Part shown: positions 1 through 8,794 of the stretch, piece after piece
How positions within the stretch are numbered: position 1 is the first letter of the stretch
How the letters are laid out: each line of letters opens with the position of its first letter
Position numbers and translations under genes: made by a program
Origin: an uncultured Sphingobacteriales bacterium
GTDB taxonomy: Bacteria; Bacteroidota; Bacteroidia; Chitinophagales; Chitinophagaceae
Length of the DNA: 44,842 nucleotides
NCBI GenBank assembly: GCA_946479435.1
Contig: CAMLFX010000014.1
Location: 1-44,842, forward strand
Direction: 5' to 3'
The notes under the pieces: generated by a model
Seen by the model: only the letters and a program-made list of their open reading frames with translations
Database searches by the model: none
Told to the model about the DNA's origin: nothing

Positions 1-631
1 TAATATTAGCGCCCATTTGCAAGGCCTGCTGGTGCTTTTCGGGTGTATCGTGGTGTACTTCCTGATCTTCCCAACCATCGCCCAGATCGGTCTCTACCGT
101 ATAATAACATACCAACTTGCCTTTGTATATTATGCCATAACCTTTAGGTGGTTTTTTATCGTGCTCGTGTATCTTGGGTACACCGTTCGGGAAGTTGAAT
201 TTTTGATGGTAGATGGGATGCGAGAAAGGCAGCTCAACCAATTCGGCTTCGGGAAAAACTTTCTTTAGTGCGGGGCGCACATATTCATCCAAACCGTAGT
301 TATCATCAATATGCAGAAAACCACCCGACTCCAGGTACTTACGCAGGTTCTGCGCCTCTGCATCGCTTACCGCCCAGCGCCCATGGCCCGTCATGTGTAT
401 GAACGGATAATTGAACAGATCGGGGCTGCCAATTTCCACCTGCGCTTCTTTAGTATCGAAACGGGTATGCAACTGCTGGTTGCAAAAAGCGGCAAGGTTC
501 TTTAGCGATGTGGGGTTAGCATACCAGTCGCCACCGCCATTATATATCAGCAAAGCCAGCTTCATATTTTGCGCGTTTACGAAGCCTGCTGAAAACAGGC
601 ACAGAGCAATAATTAGGCTAAGCTTCTTCAT
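1..631 (-). CDS. DUF4159 domain protein, exported, partial (3' end outside window)
   Basis: The minus-strand reading frame starts at the ATG at 631 and stays open to the window edge, giving 210 codons without a stop. The N-terminus (MKKLSLIIALCLFSAGFVNAQ) is a typical Sec signal peptide, so the product should be exported. The mature part begins with KLALLIYNGGGDWYANPTS and contains HMTGHGRW, GGFLHIDDNYG and LPFSHPIYH, the pattern I associate with the DUF4159 family (glutamine-amidotransferase-like fold, biochemical function unknown). The start overlaps the 3' end of rsmE by 14 bp, so the two are probably co-transcribed. The missing C-terminal part prevents a length comparison. The family call comes from recognition, not from a search. 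Confidence 0.8.
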   Translation of the reverse strand, partial: MKKLSLIIALCLFSAGFVNAQNMKLALLIYNGGGDWYANPTSLKNLAAFCNQQLHTRFDTKEAQVEIGSPDLFNYPFIHMTGHGRWAVSDAEAQNLRKYLESGGFLHIDDNYGLDEYVRPALKKVFPEAELVELPFSHPIYHQKFNFPNGVPKIHEHDKKPPKGYGIIYKGKLVCYYTVETDLGDGWEDQEVHHDTPEKHQQALQMGANI

Positions 632-1343
632 AATTGATGGTATTAAAATAACTGCACACCGACATTGCTGCAGTTTCGGTGCGCAGGCGGCGATGGCCCA
701 ATGATATGGCAACAAAATTATTTTGCTCCAGCAATGCCACTTCTTCTGGTGTAAAATCGCCTTCAGGGCCAATAAGTATCACGGTTTCCAAACCGGGTTT
801 GCATGCTATAGACAACGGCTCCCTTTCTTTGCCCTCCATACAATGCGCAACCAGCTTTTGCGGTATATTGTCCAGGTAGCGCACCAATTGCTCTGGGGTG
901 GCGGGTTCGTTAAGCTGCGGTAAATGATACTGCTGTGATTGCAGCATGGCAGCAATGAGTATGTTGTTCCAGCGGTCGGGTTTTACTCTTTCACGTTCGC
1001 TGCGCGTAGCCTGTATAGGTGTAATAGTATTTGCGCCCAGCTCTGTAGCTTTTTCTAAAAGCCACTCGTTGCGACCTGTATTTTTTGTAAAGGCTACGGC
1101 CAAATGCAGTATGCCTTTTGCCTGCTGATGCGATACAACCTCTTCAATATATACAGCGCATTTTTTCTTTGCAGCTTCGGTAATACGCACCGTTGCCGCA
1201 TGTCCTTTGCCATTGGTAAGTATAAACTGCCCACCAACCTGCATGCGCAGTACCTGCACTACATGGCGCGCGGTATCTTCTTCCAGCCACAATTGCTGGC
1301 CCGCAACTAAATTGCCGGGATGAAAAAACACGGGTAAAGCCAT
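618..1343 (-). CDS. rsmE: 16S rRNA (uracil-1498-N3)-methyltransferase RsmE
   Basis: RsmE methylates N3 of U1498 in 16S rRNA, with S-adenosylmethionine as donor, in the assembled 30S subunit. The 241-residue product has the family layout: an N-terminal PUA-like RNA-binding part (FFHPGN ... ARHVVQVLRMQVG ... LTNGKG) and a C-terminal SPOUT (trefoil knot) domain with LIGPEGDFTPEE and SLGHRRLRTETAA, the SAM-binding knot. I chose the ATG at 1343. The frame is open to a TTG at 1361, but that would add six residues (MAILPP) before the position where RsmE proteins usually begin. It sits 28 bp behind the ECF sigma gene and overlaps the downstream DUF4159 gene by 14 bp, suggesting one transcript. Confidence 0.95.
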   Translation of the reverse strand: MALPVFFHPGNLVAGQQLWLEEDTARHVVQVLRMQVGGQFILTNGKGHAATVRITEAAKKKCAVYIEEVVSHQQAKGILHLAVAFTKNTGRNEWLLEKATELGANTITPIQATRSERERVKPDRWNNILIAAMLQSQQYHLPQLNEPATPEQLVRYLDNIPQKLVAHCMEGKEREPLSIACKPGLETVILIGPEGDFTPEEVALLEQNNFVAISLGHRRLRTETAAMSVCSYFNTINYEEA

Positions 1344-1371
1344 AGGCGGCAAGATAGCCAAAATGGCGCTA

Positions 1372-1953
1372 TCAGCGCAGCACCATTTGGCGGTCTTGTA
1401 TCATTTTACGCAGGTTTAACAAGCCGTAGCGCATACGCCCCAGGGCGGTATTTATACTTACAGATGTGATGGCTGCTATCTCTTTAAAGCTAAGATCGCC
1501 ATACATACGCAGTATTATTACCTCACGTTGCTCTTCGGGCAATTCTTCTATAAGCTGGCGCACACTTGCATGTGTTTGCCTGCGCTCCAGCGCATCGCCC
1601 GGGCTTTCAGCGGGAGAAAGAAAAATAGAAAGATCGGTGCCATCGGGCAGTGTGACCGGTATGTTTTGTCGCACCTTGCGGAAGTGGTCCATACAGAGAT
1701 TGTGCGCCACGCGTATAGCCCACGGCAGGAATTTACCTTGTTCGGAATAGCGCCCATCGCGCATAGTGCGTATCATTTTCAGGAAGGCATCCTGAAAAAT
1801 ATCTTCAGCGATGAACTTATCCTTCACCAACATATAGATAGATGTATATATCTTATCCTTATAACGGGTAATAAGCACTTCGAGCGTCCGCTCGTCCCCC
1901 TGGAGGAACGCGTGAATTAACTCAGCATCGGAAACTTGATGGATCAATTGCAT
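1372..1953 (-). CDS. ECF-type RNA polymerase sigma factor (sigma-70 family)
   Basis: A 193-residue protein of normal ECF sigma length. Region 2 is seen at about residues 25-95 (LITRYKDKIYTSIYMLV, DIFQDAFLKMIRTM, FLPWAIRVAHNLCMDHFRK), which binds core polymerase and the -10 region. Region 4 lies at about 130-185 (LPEEQREVIILRMY, LSFKEIAAITSVSINTALGRM), the helix-turn-helix for the -35 region. No anti-sigma factor gene is adjacent: rsmE follows and a 346-bp gap precedes it. Close relatives are widespread in Bacteroidota and may act constitutively, but that is inference. The frame begins at the ATG at 1953, and no earlier start fits the family better. Confidence 0.93.
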   Translation of the reverse strand: MQLIHQVSDAELIHAFLQGDERTLEVLITRYKDKIYTSIYMLVKDKFIAEDIFQDAFLKMIRTMRDGRYSEQGKFLPWAIRVAHNLCMDHFRKVRQNIPVTLPDGTDLSIFLSPAESPGDALERRQTHASVRQLIEELPEEQREVIILRMYGDLSFKEIAAITSVSINTALGRMRYGLLNLRKMIQDRQMVLR

Positions 1954-2299
1954 ATACTTCTACCTTTTTGAAATAACGTACAGTTACGCCATGCAGTAAT
2001 TAATGTTAGGTAGAGGTGTATATCTATATATTGCGCGTTTAAGAAAATTTAACGTTGGGCTTACAATTTTAGTATGCAACGTTGTGAAAAAGTTAAAACA
2101 AATACTAAGCCAAATTAACTACACAATATAAACCGAAGTTTTACGTTTACCGCCGATTTTGGTATATCGTGTTGTAAATAAGACTGGTATGCGTCTTTTT
2201 TCGTTGGGCAAGTATAATGAAAAACTTTTGAAATGATAATATTATGACAAAAATAAGCGCCCGCTGGAAAACGGGCGCCTGAGGGATATTGTAATGTTT
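1954..2299. other. Intergenic region, 346 bp
   Basis: An AT-rich stretch between the sigma-factor gene and the 3' end of the T9SS propeller gene. It carries the terminator at 2257-2278. On the minus strand about 110 bp upstream of the sigma gene there is TAAAATTG, one mismatch from the Bacteroidota -7 element TAnnTTTG, without a convincing -33 partner. I see no other gene, repeat or RNA structure here. Confidence 0.6.
2257..2278 (-). terminator. Rho-independent terminator of the T9SS propeller gene
   Basis: A perfect 7-bp GC-only stem (GCGCCCG / CGGGCGC) with an 8-nt loop lies 21 bp past the stop codon at 2300. On the minus strand it is followed by a T-rich run (TTATTTTTG). Confidence 0.85.
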
Positions 2300-4987
2300 T
2301 TATTGAATAACAATTCTTTCTACTTTAAAGCCATCTGCCTTTAAAATGTAAAAGCCTTTAGCATAAGAAGATACATTTATGTTATTGGCATTTTGAAATT
2401 GCGCTACCGTTTTACCTGATATATCGTACAACGCGCCTGAAAGCGGCTGACTAAAATACAGCACATCTTTAGCGGGATTAGGATATACATGAATACGAGG
2501 CAATTCGATATTTGCAACTGCATCAGGCAATTGGGCTGCATTTATTTCAAATACGGCCAATGTACCGCTTACTTCGTTTGCCGTAAGTATAAAGTTCTTG
2601 TTGTGCGGGTTATGCTTTGCACCCAGGAATATAATACCTTCCGGCGCCTGATCGCCGCCATAAAATGCAGTAGTACGGGTATTGATATATTGTACAAAAG
2701 CAGGAGCAGAAGGATTGGTAACATCGTAAACCATTACACCGCCCATACGCTCAAGTGTTACGAAAGCATAGGTAGTATCGTTGATGGTGCCTACCGCTAC
2801 ACCTTCAGGTTCGGGGCCTTTATTATCGCTGCGGTTCTTTTTAGCCTGGCCTTCGTTATCGGCATTGAAGAATTTACCATATACAGGATCAGCATTCGTT
2901 ATTTGCTCGAAATCTTCACCGCTATCGTAAACCAAATTGATATTGCCTGCATTGAAAATGCTGAAGCTACGGCTGCCTAACACGTATATTTCATCGAAAT
3001 CGCCATCGTTATCAGTATCGCCTAAAGATTTAACCGCATTCAGCCTTCCCAGGTTATAGCTTGCTTTCAACAAATCGGCCTGAGGAAATTTAGCAGCATC
3101 GAGCTTATAGCCACCGCTACCTATTCTAGCTTCTTCAGAATAGCCATCATAATCGCGAGAGTCGCCTTCGTTGGCTGTAACGAGGTAAGTATTACCATTT
3201 ACAGTAAAGTTGCTGACCGCATCAGGAAGATGCATACCTCTTACCGGCCAGTTAGCTATCAGTACCTCCCCATTATTATCGCTGGCATCCAGAGCATTGC
3301 CCGCTACCAGGTGATCGGTATAACCTAAAGTCTTGATACCTGTAATTGTTTTAGTAGCTATATCGATAGTGGCGATTGCATTGTTTTCCTGCAACGTAAC
3401 CCAAGCTTTATCGGAGGTAGGAGATACGGTGATATATTCAGGTTCAAAATCCTGAGCAGCAGTAGCGTTAGGGCCATAAATACGTATGCCCTGGCTGCGC
3501 AGCGTAGTTTCCTGCCCATTGAATGATGTGAACATTATGCTGGTAGCAGTTGCATTCGTTATACCATTTTGAATATCAACTATAGTTATCGAACCTTCAG
3601 GATCTACGTCGTAATCGTCATTAGGCTCTCCTTCATTGGCAGTAAGTACATATTTACCATCAGGCGTGAAGGTTACCATATCGGGCAATGCACCGGCAGG
3701 TACTTGTTTTTGAAAAACGCCATTTGCATCCAGGAAAACAATTTTGCCATTATCCGTTTTAGGGCTGGCCTCGATAGCCATAGCAACAATGCCATTTTTT
3801 ACCGCAACAGAATTGATGCCACCACCATACCTGGCAAGGTTCACAGTATCGACCGTAGTGATAACCGATGGGTTGGTAAAATCTAATATATGCAATACGT
3901 TTTGCAGCGAGTTGACCACAAACAGCCTGTTGGTTGCACTATCGTAAGCCACTATTTCGGCCGATGAACCAAGATAAGGCACTGAGTAACTGCCCTTATA
4001 CATCAGCTCGATATTTTTGCGTGCTGCGGGCGCCGTGTAATCGTTGTCTTTAATGTACACAGTTACTTTCCTGGCCGATGCAGACATGTTCGCATTAACA
4101 ACATTTGAAAATTCAAGACCAAAATACTCAGTGGCTTCAGCAACCAGATCGTTATTTACTTTTATCAATGCATATTGTGTATCGCGCAACGAGGGGCCAA
4201 ATGTAAGTGTAGGTGTAAGCAATGCAATATCGCTTGTGGTAGTAGTATTAAATCCGGCAGTCAACCCAACATCGACTGTAGTAGCAGTTGCATTTTTATT
4301 GGTGATAACCACACCTACTTTTACCGTGTCGCCGGCTTCATCGGCAATAAACAAATTCTTTTGCAAAGCCAGTGAAGGAGGTAAGGGCGTAGAGCTAACC
4401 TGAACGGCATCGATACCTGCCCAATCATCGCCACCATTAATTCTTGCACGTATGCGCAAGCGAACATACGTACTGCCTGCCGGTACAGCAATACCAACGG
4501 AATCCCAGATTTTATTAGCTACCGGAAGGGCCACATAGTTTGCCATGTTCCACGTAGTACCGTTATTATATTCTACTATATAGCCAATAGAATCGCCGCT
4601 GCCACCTACAATATGTGTGAAGTATTTGAACTTGACATTATAAGTATTGCCAGGTGTTAGTGCTACAGGATCAAAATCTAAATAGTGATAATAAGGTGCG
4701 GGAATAAGTACCTTACTATAGTCATTTTCCAGATCCCACATGCCCCAAAATTTAGTGCCTTGTGCGGCAGCGCTTATAGCTACGTTGCCACTGGTAGTGT
4801 TACCTATATAAGTAGTATCCTTCCACATATCATTCAGCGAAGGGCCGAAAAGATATGCAGCAGGTGTTGCAGTGAATGACCAAGTATTAGTAGCGGCTGC
4901 ATCGAACCCTTGAAAATAGGGGATTTGGGCAGTGCTTACCATTGAGGTACACAGCAAGATCAATAGAGGTAGAAATAATCTTTTCAT
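2300..4987 (-). CDS. Choice-of-anchor I family beta-propeller protein with T9SS type A sorting domain
   Basis: An 895-residue exported protein. The start is the ATG at 4987, which gives a clean signal peptide (MKRLFLPLLILLCTSMVSTAQ); an upstream in-frame start at 5038 only adds a hydrophobic stretch ahead of it. Domains in order: a jelly-roll-like part at about 25-195 (PYFQGFD ... WAGIDAVQV), a Calx-beta-like part at about 200-310 (LFIADEAGDTVKVGV ... VYIKDND), a long beta-propeller at about 315-825 with repeated VTANEG-type motifs (FTPDGKYVLTANEGEPND, NTYLVTANEGDSRDYDG, FILTANEVSG), then a C-terminal sorting domain (IHVYPNPAKDVLYF ... KGFYILKADG). Such tails direct export and surface attachment or release through T9SS. 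Related proteins are sometimes annotated as phosphatase- or esterase-like, but I see no catalytic residues I can name. It is flanked by terminators, so it is probably monocistronic. Confidence 0.85.
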   Translation of the reverse strand: MKRLFLPLLILLCTSMVSTAQIPYFQGFDAAATNTWSFTATPAAYLFGPSLNDMWKDTTYIGNTTSGNVAISAAAQGTKFWGMWDLENDYSKVLIPAPYYHYLDFDPVALTPGNTYNVKFKYFTHIVGGSGDSIGYIVEYNNGTTWNMANYVALPVANKIWDSVGIAVPAGSTYVRLRIRARINGGDDWAGIDAVQVSSTPLPPSLALQKNLFIADEAGDTVKVGVVITNKNATATTVDVGLTAGFNTTTTSDIALLTPTLTFGPSLRDTQYALIKVNNDLVAEATEYFGLEFSNVVNANMSASARKVTVYIKDNDYTAPAARKNIELMYKGSYSVPYLGSSAEIVAYDSATNRLFVVNSLQNVLHILDFTNPSVITTVDTVNLARYGGGINSVAVKNGIVAMAIEASPKTDNGKIVFLDANGVFQKQVPAGALPDMVTFTPDGKYVLTANEGEPNDDYDVDPEGSITIVDIQNGITNATATSIMFTSFNGQETTLRSQGIRIYGPNATAAQDFEPEYITVSPTSDKAWVTLQENNAIATIDIATKTITGIKTLGYTDHLVAGNALDASDNNGEVLIANWPVRGMHLPDAVSNFTVNGNTYLVTANEGDSRDYDGYSEEARIGSGGYKLDAAKFPQADLLKASYNLGRLNAVKSLGDTDNDGDFDEIYVLGSRSFSIFNAGNINLVYDSGEDFEQITNADPVYGKFFNADNEGQAKKNRSDNKGPEPEGVAVGTINDTTYAFVTLERMGGVMVYDVTNPSAPAFVQYINTRTTAFYGGDQAPEGIIFLGAKHNPHNKNFILTANEVSGTLAVFEINAAQLPDAVANIELPRIHVYPNPAKDVLYFSQPLSGALYDISGKTVAQFQNANNINVSSYAKGFYILKADGFKVERIVIQ

Positions 4988-5182
4988 TGCTAAAAATTGA
5001 TTTGCGGCAAAGAAAAGAACCAGCACAAGCAATAACACTAGGCATACAGATACTTAATAGAAGCTTATTGTTAGGATAATAAAAAAATCAAATACACTTA
5101 ACATAGCATACAAACAAAAGCCATACTGCAAAAAGCAATATGGCTTTACCCATTCTAAACTACACACTATGTCCCGCCTTAT
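4988..5182. other. Intergenic region with leader of the propeller gene
   Basis: A 195-bp gap between the propeller gene and the small exported protein. It holds the terminator at 5117-5147. No TAnnTTTG element could be found on the minus strand. Confidence 0.4.
5117..5147 (-). terminator. Terminator of the small exported protein gene
   Basis: A perfect 9-bp stem (AAAGCCATA / TATGGCTTT) with a 13-nt loop lies 36 bp past the stop at 5183. On the minus strand the right arm runs into TTTTGTTTG. Confidence 0.75.
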
Positions 5183-5509
5183 TTACCTGATATAACGTCT
5201 TTGCTGACCATCGTGTTTCTGATGATATATATTATTATTGTTTTTCCTTTGCTGGTTATATATCATAGCACGCTCGTTATGTGTAACACGGCCATCGGCC
5301 ATCGCCATCTTTTTGTAGTTCCTCACTTTAGCCTGCTGCATTCTTAGTTGCATGGCCTCACGATGTGTTAACTGACCTGAACGTACACCTTGTTGTATAC
5401 GCTGGTGCTGATTGTATTGCCTGTGATGTACTGTGCGTGTATGAGCTTCTGCCATTTGCGTAAAAAGCATAGTTCCCAATAACGTTGCTGCAAAAATTAA
5501 CTGTTTCAT
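5183..5509 (-). CDS. Small exported basic protein of unknown function
   Basis: A 108-residue protein with a signal peptide (MKQLIFAATLLGTMLFTQMAEA). The mature part of about 86 residues is very rich in His, Gln, Asn, Arg and Lys. It has two similar segments, RIQQGVRSGQLTHREAMQLR and MADGRVTHNERAMIYNQQRK, each with a G-x-(L/V)-T-x-x-E core that resembles a degenerate two-helix repeat. It ends with NIYHQKHDGQQRRYIR. Small proteins with this double-core pattern and an 'IY-x-x-KHD' end occur in the envelope of several Gram-negative groups, with no function I know. The periplasm is the likely location. It has its own terminator and stands 148 bp downstream of ftsZ, behind the ftsZ terminator, so it is probably transcribed independently. 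Confidence 0.75.
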   Translation of the reverse strand: MKQLIFAATLLGTMLFTQMAEAHTRTVHHRQYNQHQRIQQGVRSGQLTHREAMQLRMQQAKVRNYKKMAMADGRVTHNERAMIYNQQRKNNNNIYHQKHDGQQRRYIR

Positions 5510-5595
5510 ACCTGCTATTTTTTAAATGATTTGTACAGATATAGACACAGATACCTGCCTGCGGTTTAAACCAACATTTGTTAAATAAAAGAAAA

Positions 5596-5619
5596 AGCCC
5601 CCGCTAGAAAACGGGGGCT
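5596..5619 (-). terminator. Terminator of the dcw cluster after ftsZ
   Basis: A perfect 8-bp stem (AGCCCCCG / CGGGGGCT) with an 8-nt loop lies about 38 bp past the ftsZ stop. On the minus strand it is followed by TTTTTCTTTT. It marks the end of the division/cell-wall transcript. Confidence 0.9.
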
Positions 5620-5657
5620 GTACGCAATATGAAAATATAACAAAAGAGCCTTAAGAA

Positions 5658-7283
5658 TTAGTCGGGCTTTTTACCATCTAAAAAAGTATTAATGGTTTGT
5701 ATAGTGCCCTGTGTATTGTTGCTACCTTGATCTTTATTTACACCTACGCTGTAACCGCTGTAGTGCTGATCGGCAGAAGCAACTGTATTATCGATATTCA
5801 TGTTACGGCGAACATAGGCCGGAACATTTTCCAGGTCATCGTTCGATTCGTTTCCTTTTATATTGAAGCTCATACGGCGAAGACGATCGGCACGTTCTTC
5901 CAAAGCGCGTTTTTGCTCTTCAAAACGTTTTTTCTCTTCCAGCTCAAATTCCGTTAGCACATGCGCGCCAATTTTTACGGGCTCTTGTGCCACGGGTTCA
6001 TTTTTAATAACCAGCTGCATGGGGTTTTCTTCAGCAACAGGCTGCGGAGCAGGCATCATTTGCTGTGCGGCAGCATCTTCTTTCAGTTCAAGCGTAAGCC
6101 TTTCGGGCTGCTGCGCCTGTACAGGGAATGAAGGCTTTAATTCTGAAACGGGAGGTTTCATTTCAACCAGGGTAGGTGCCAGTTCTTCTGCGCGGGTAGG
6201 CATAGCAGGTGCAGGCGCTTCAACCGGTGCAGCCGGTGCTGTATTGTTGTTGTTCAACTGAACAATTATCTTTTCAGGTTCATTGCTTTTTGCAGCAGGC
6301 ATATCTACCACCACTTCCCTGTGATTGAAACCGGTTGCAATAACGGTAACAGATATTTTATCGCCTAAGTTAGGATCGTGCCCCATACCCAATATCACAT
6401 CGCAATTATCGCCGGCCTGTTGTTGTACATAAGCCTGTATCGCTTCTGCTTCATCCATTGTATGCTCAAATTCGCCGGCAGCAGATGTTATGTTCAGCAG
6501 CAACCATTTAGCGCCGCGGATATCATTATCGTTCAGCAATGGTGAATTCAAGGCCTGTTCTACCGCGTGCAGCGCACGGTCTTCACCTGAAACAGCAGCG
6601 GAACCTAAAATAGCTACACCACCATTTTTCATTACCGTGCAAACATCGGCGAAATCGACGTTGATCTGCCCGGTAGTATTAATAACATCGGTAATACATT
6701 TTGTAGCAGTAGCCAATATATCATCGGCTTTAGCAAACGCCTGGGTGAAAGGCAGGTTACCAAATTGTTGGCGCAGCTTATCGTTCGAGATGATAAGGAT
6801 CGTATCCACATGCTCGCGCATACGGTCGATACCCTCCTGTGCCTGCTTCATGCGTTTACGGCCTTCATAAGTAAAAGGCGTAGTAACAATACCAACGGTA
6901 AGTATGCCCAGATCGCGACAAACTTTTGCCACCACCGGCGCACCACCTGTACCCGTACCACCACCCATGCCCGCAGTGATGAACGCCATGCGCGTATTTA
7001 CTTTCAAAATCTTTGTGATGTCTTCTACGCTCTCTTCACCAGCCTGCTTACCAACCTCGGGGTTGGCACCGGCACCCAGACCTTGTGTAAGATGCGGGCC
7101 GAGTTGTATCTTATTAGCAACCGGGCTCAAAGCAAGCGCCTGAGAATCGGTATTACAAACAATAAAGTCAACAGACTCGATATCGAGGTTGTGCATGTAG
7201 TTAACGGCATTACCGCCACCACCGCCTACGCCTATCACCTTGATGATAGAAGATTGATTTTTGGGGATTTCAAAATGTATCAT
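5658..7283 (-). CDS. ftsZ: Cell division protein FtsZ
   Basis: FtsZ is the tubulin-like GTPase that polymerises into the Z-ring at midcell. The 541-residue product has the glycine-rich nucleotide site (VIGVGGGGGNAVNYM, residues 17-30), the tubulin signature GGGTGTG at 107-113 and the T7 synergy loop NVDFADV at 208-214. The globular part ends near residue 325. It is followed by an unusually long linker of about 200 residues rich in Pro, Ala, Glu and Gln, and a conserved C-terminal peptide (TINTFLDGKKPD) that should bind FtsA. The protein is much longer than E. coli FtsZ (383), as is common in Bacteroidota. It is the last gene of the dcw cluster, 74 bp downstream of ftsA and followed by a strong terminator. 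The start at 7283 matches the usual N-terminus. Confidence 0.98.
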   Translation of the reverse strand: MIHFEIPKNQSSIIKVIGVGGGGGNAVNYMHNLDIESVDFIVCNTDSQALALSPVANKIQLGPHLTQGLGAGANPEVGKQAGEESVEDITKILKVNTRMAFITAGMGGGTGTGGAPVVAKVCRDLGILTVGIVTTPFTYEGRKRMKQAQEGIDRMREHVDTILIISNDKLRQQFGNLPFTQAFAKADDILATATKCITDVINTTGQINVDFADVCTVMKNGGVAILGSAAVSGEDRALHAVEQALNSPLLNDNDIRGAKWLLLNITSAAGEFEHTMDEAEAIQAYVQQQAGDNCDVILGMGHDPNLGDKISVTVIATGFNHREVVVDMPAAKSNEPEKIIVQLNNNNTAPAAPVEAPAPAMPTRAEELAPTLVEMKPPVSELKPSFPVQAQQPERLTLELKEDAAAQQMMPAPQPVAEENPMQLVIKNEPVAQEPVKIGAHVLTEFELEEKKRFEEQKRALEERADRLRRMSFNIKGNESNDDLENVPAYVRRNMNIDNTVASADQHYSGYSVGVNKDQGSNNTQGTIQTINTFLDGKKPD

Positions 7284-7357
7284 ACTGCTTTATTTTGTTG
7301 GGTTAGTAACTCTTTGTTTAAAAAAATAATAAAATTGCTATAGTTGTATTTAATGGT

Positions 7358-8767
7358 TTATTCTATTTCCTGATCTTCCACCTCTTCAAAGAAACTCATG
7401 AATTTTCCTTTCAGCCCATCAAACAAGCGTTTCAGATTTTCATTTCGTTTTGCTTGTTTTTGCTGCTGCGCTTCCGATGCTTCTACCTGTACGTCTTCTT
7501 CAACTTCCTGCTGTGCAGCAGCTTCGGCCATAACAGGCTTCATTTCATCCTCGGCAAGGTGCATATAGTTGCCACCTTCACCCATGAACCGCATACGGCC
7601 GTTCTCGAAATCGTGATAACCACGCAATATCAAACCAATACAGGTTGAATACATAGGATTCATCAAAGTATCGGCATGGCCGCCAGCCAGGTGTTCGTTA
7701 GGATAACCAATGCGGCAACCCAAACCTGTTACGTATTCGGTAAGCTGGATGATATGCTTCAACTGCGCACCACCACCGGTAAGAATGATACCACCATGAA
7801 GGCGTTTATCAAGATCAATTTGTTTCAGGTGATACACTACATAATCCAGTATCTCCTGCATACGCGCCTGTATAATGTGTGCCAGGTTGCGTACTGATAT
7901 TTCTTTAGCAGGCAAGCCACGCAGGCCGGGTATGGTAATATAAGCGTTAGCGTTAGCTTCGTCGGCCAATGCAGTACCAAACTGTACTTTCATTTGTTCG
8001 GCCTGCGCGCGTAGTACGCCTAAGCCATTGCGTATATCGTTAGTGATATTGACACCTGCGTAAGGGATAACTGCAGTGTGTTTTAGAATACCATCGTAAA
8101 ACACAGCCATATCAGTTGTACCGCCGCCTATGTCCACTATTGCCACACCAGCTTCCAGGTCTTCGTCGTTCATTACCGAAGCTGCTGAAGCCAATGGCTG
8201 CAATACGAGGTCGCGTGTGTTGAGCTTCGACTTATCAACACAACGCTTGATATTGCGAATTGCGTTTCTATCGCCGGTGATGATATGGAAGTTGGCACCT
8301 ATTTTAACGCCACTCATACCTATCGGGTCGAGCACGTTGGAGGTGTTATCTACCGTAAACTCCTGCGGAATGATATCGATGATCTGATCTCCGGCAGGTA
8401 TATATGTTTTGTACTGGTCGCGCACCAGCAAATCAATATCTTCCTTATTTATTTCTTCCTCTATTTTGCTACGAACCCTGTCGCCACGTGTTTGCAGGCT
8501 CTTGATGTGCTGCCCTGCAATACCTACGTAAACTTCTTTGATCTCAAGATTAGGATTCGACTGGATGCATTTATCGATAGCTTGTTCAATAGAGCGTATG
8601 CACTGCTCGATATTCATTACCACACCGTGGCTAACACCTGCAGATTCTACCTTACCAAAGCCAAGCACTTCCAGTTTGCCGAATTCATTTTTACGACCGG
8701 CAATAGCTACCACCTTGGTGGTTCCTATGTCCAGGCCGACGATAATGGGTTGTTCTTTCTTGCTCAT
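7358..8767 (-). CDS. ftsA: Cell division protein FtsA
   Basis: FtsA is the actin-like ATPase that anchors FtsZ to the inner membrane. The 469-residue product shows the phosphate-1 motif (IIVGLDIGTTKVVAIAG, residues 8-24), the SHS2/1C region (GVSHGVVMNIEQCIRSIEQA), the second nucleotide-binding motif (GVAIVDIGGGTTDMAVFYDG) and the adenosine motif (GIILTGGGAQLKHI). The C-terminus holds an acidic, Gln-rich linker and then a basic/hydrophobic stretch (RLFDGLKGKFMSFFEEVEDQ), the likely amphipathic membrane-targeting helix. It lies 27 bp downstream of ftsQ and directly before ftsZ, the order usual in this phylum. Confidence 0.97.
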   Translation of the reverse strand: MSKKEQPIIVGLDIGTTKVVAIAGRKNEFGKLEVLGFGKVESAGVSHGVVMNIEQCIRSIEQAIDKCIQSNPNLEIKEVYVGIAGQHIKSLQTRGDRVRSKIEEEINKEDIDLLVRDQYKTYIPAGDQIIDIIPQEFTVDNTSNVLDPIGMSGVKIGANFHIITGDRNAIRNIKRCVDKSKLNTRDLVLQPLASAASVMNDEDLEAGVAIVDIGGGTTDMAVFYDGILKHTAVIPYAGVNITNDIRNGLGVLRAQAEQMKVQFGTALADEANANAYITIPGLRGLPAKEISVRNLAHIIQARMQEILDYVVYHLKQIDLDKRLHGGIILTGGGAQLKHIIQLTEYVTGLGCRIGYPNEHLAGGHADTLMNPMYSTCIGLILRGYHDFENGRMRFMGEGGNYMHLAEDEMKPVMAEAAAQQEVEEDVQVEASEAQQQKQAKRNENLKRLFDGLKGKFMSFFEEVEDQEIE

Positions 8768-8794
8768 ATTGCGTGCGTGTTATATTGTTATGCG

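Noticed and set aside
1344..1361. Longer RsmE starting at TTG 1361
   Set aside because: Adds six residues outside the PUA-like domain; the ATG at 1343 fits the family.
6765..7343. 192-residue open frame antisense to ftsZ
   Set aside because: Thr/Arg/His-rich shadow of the conserved FtsZ core.
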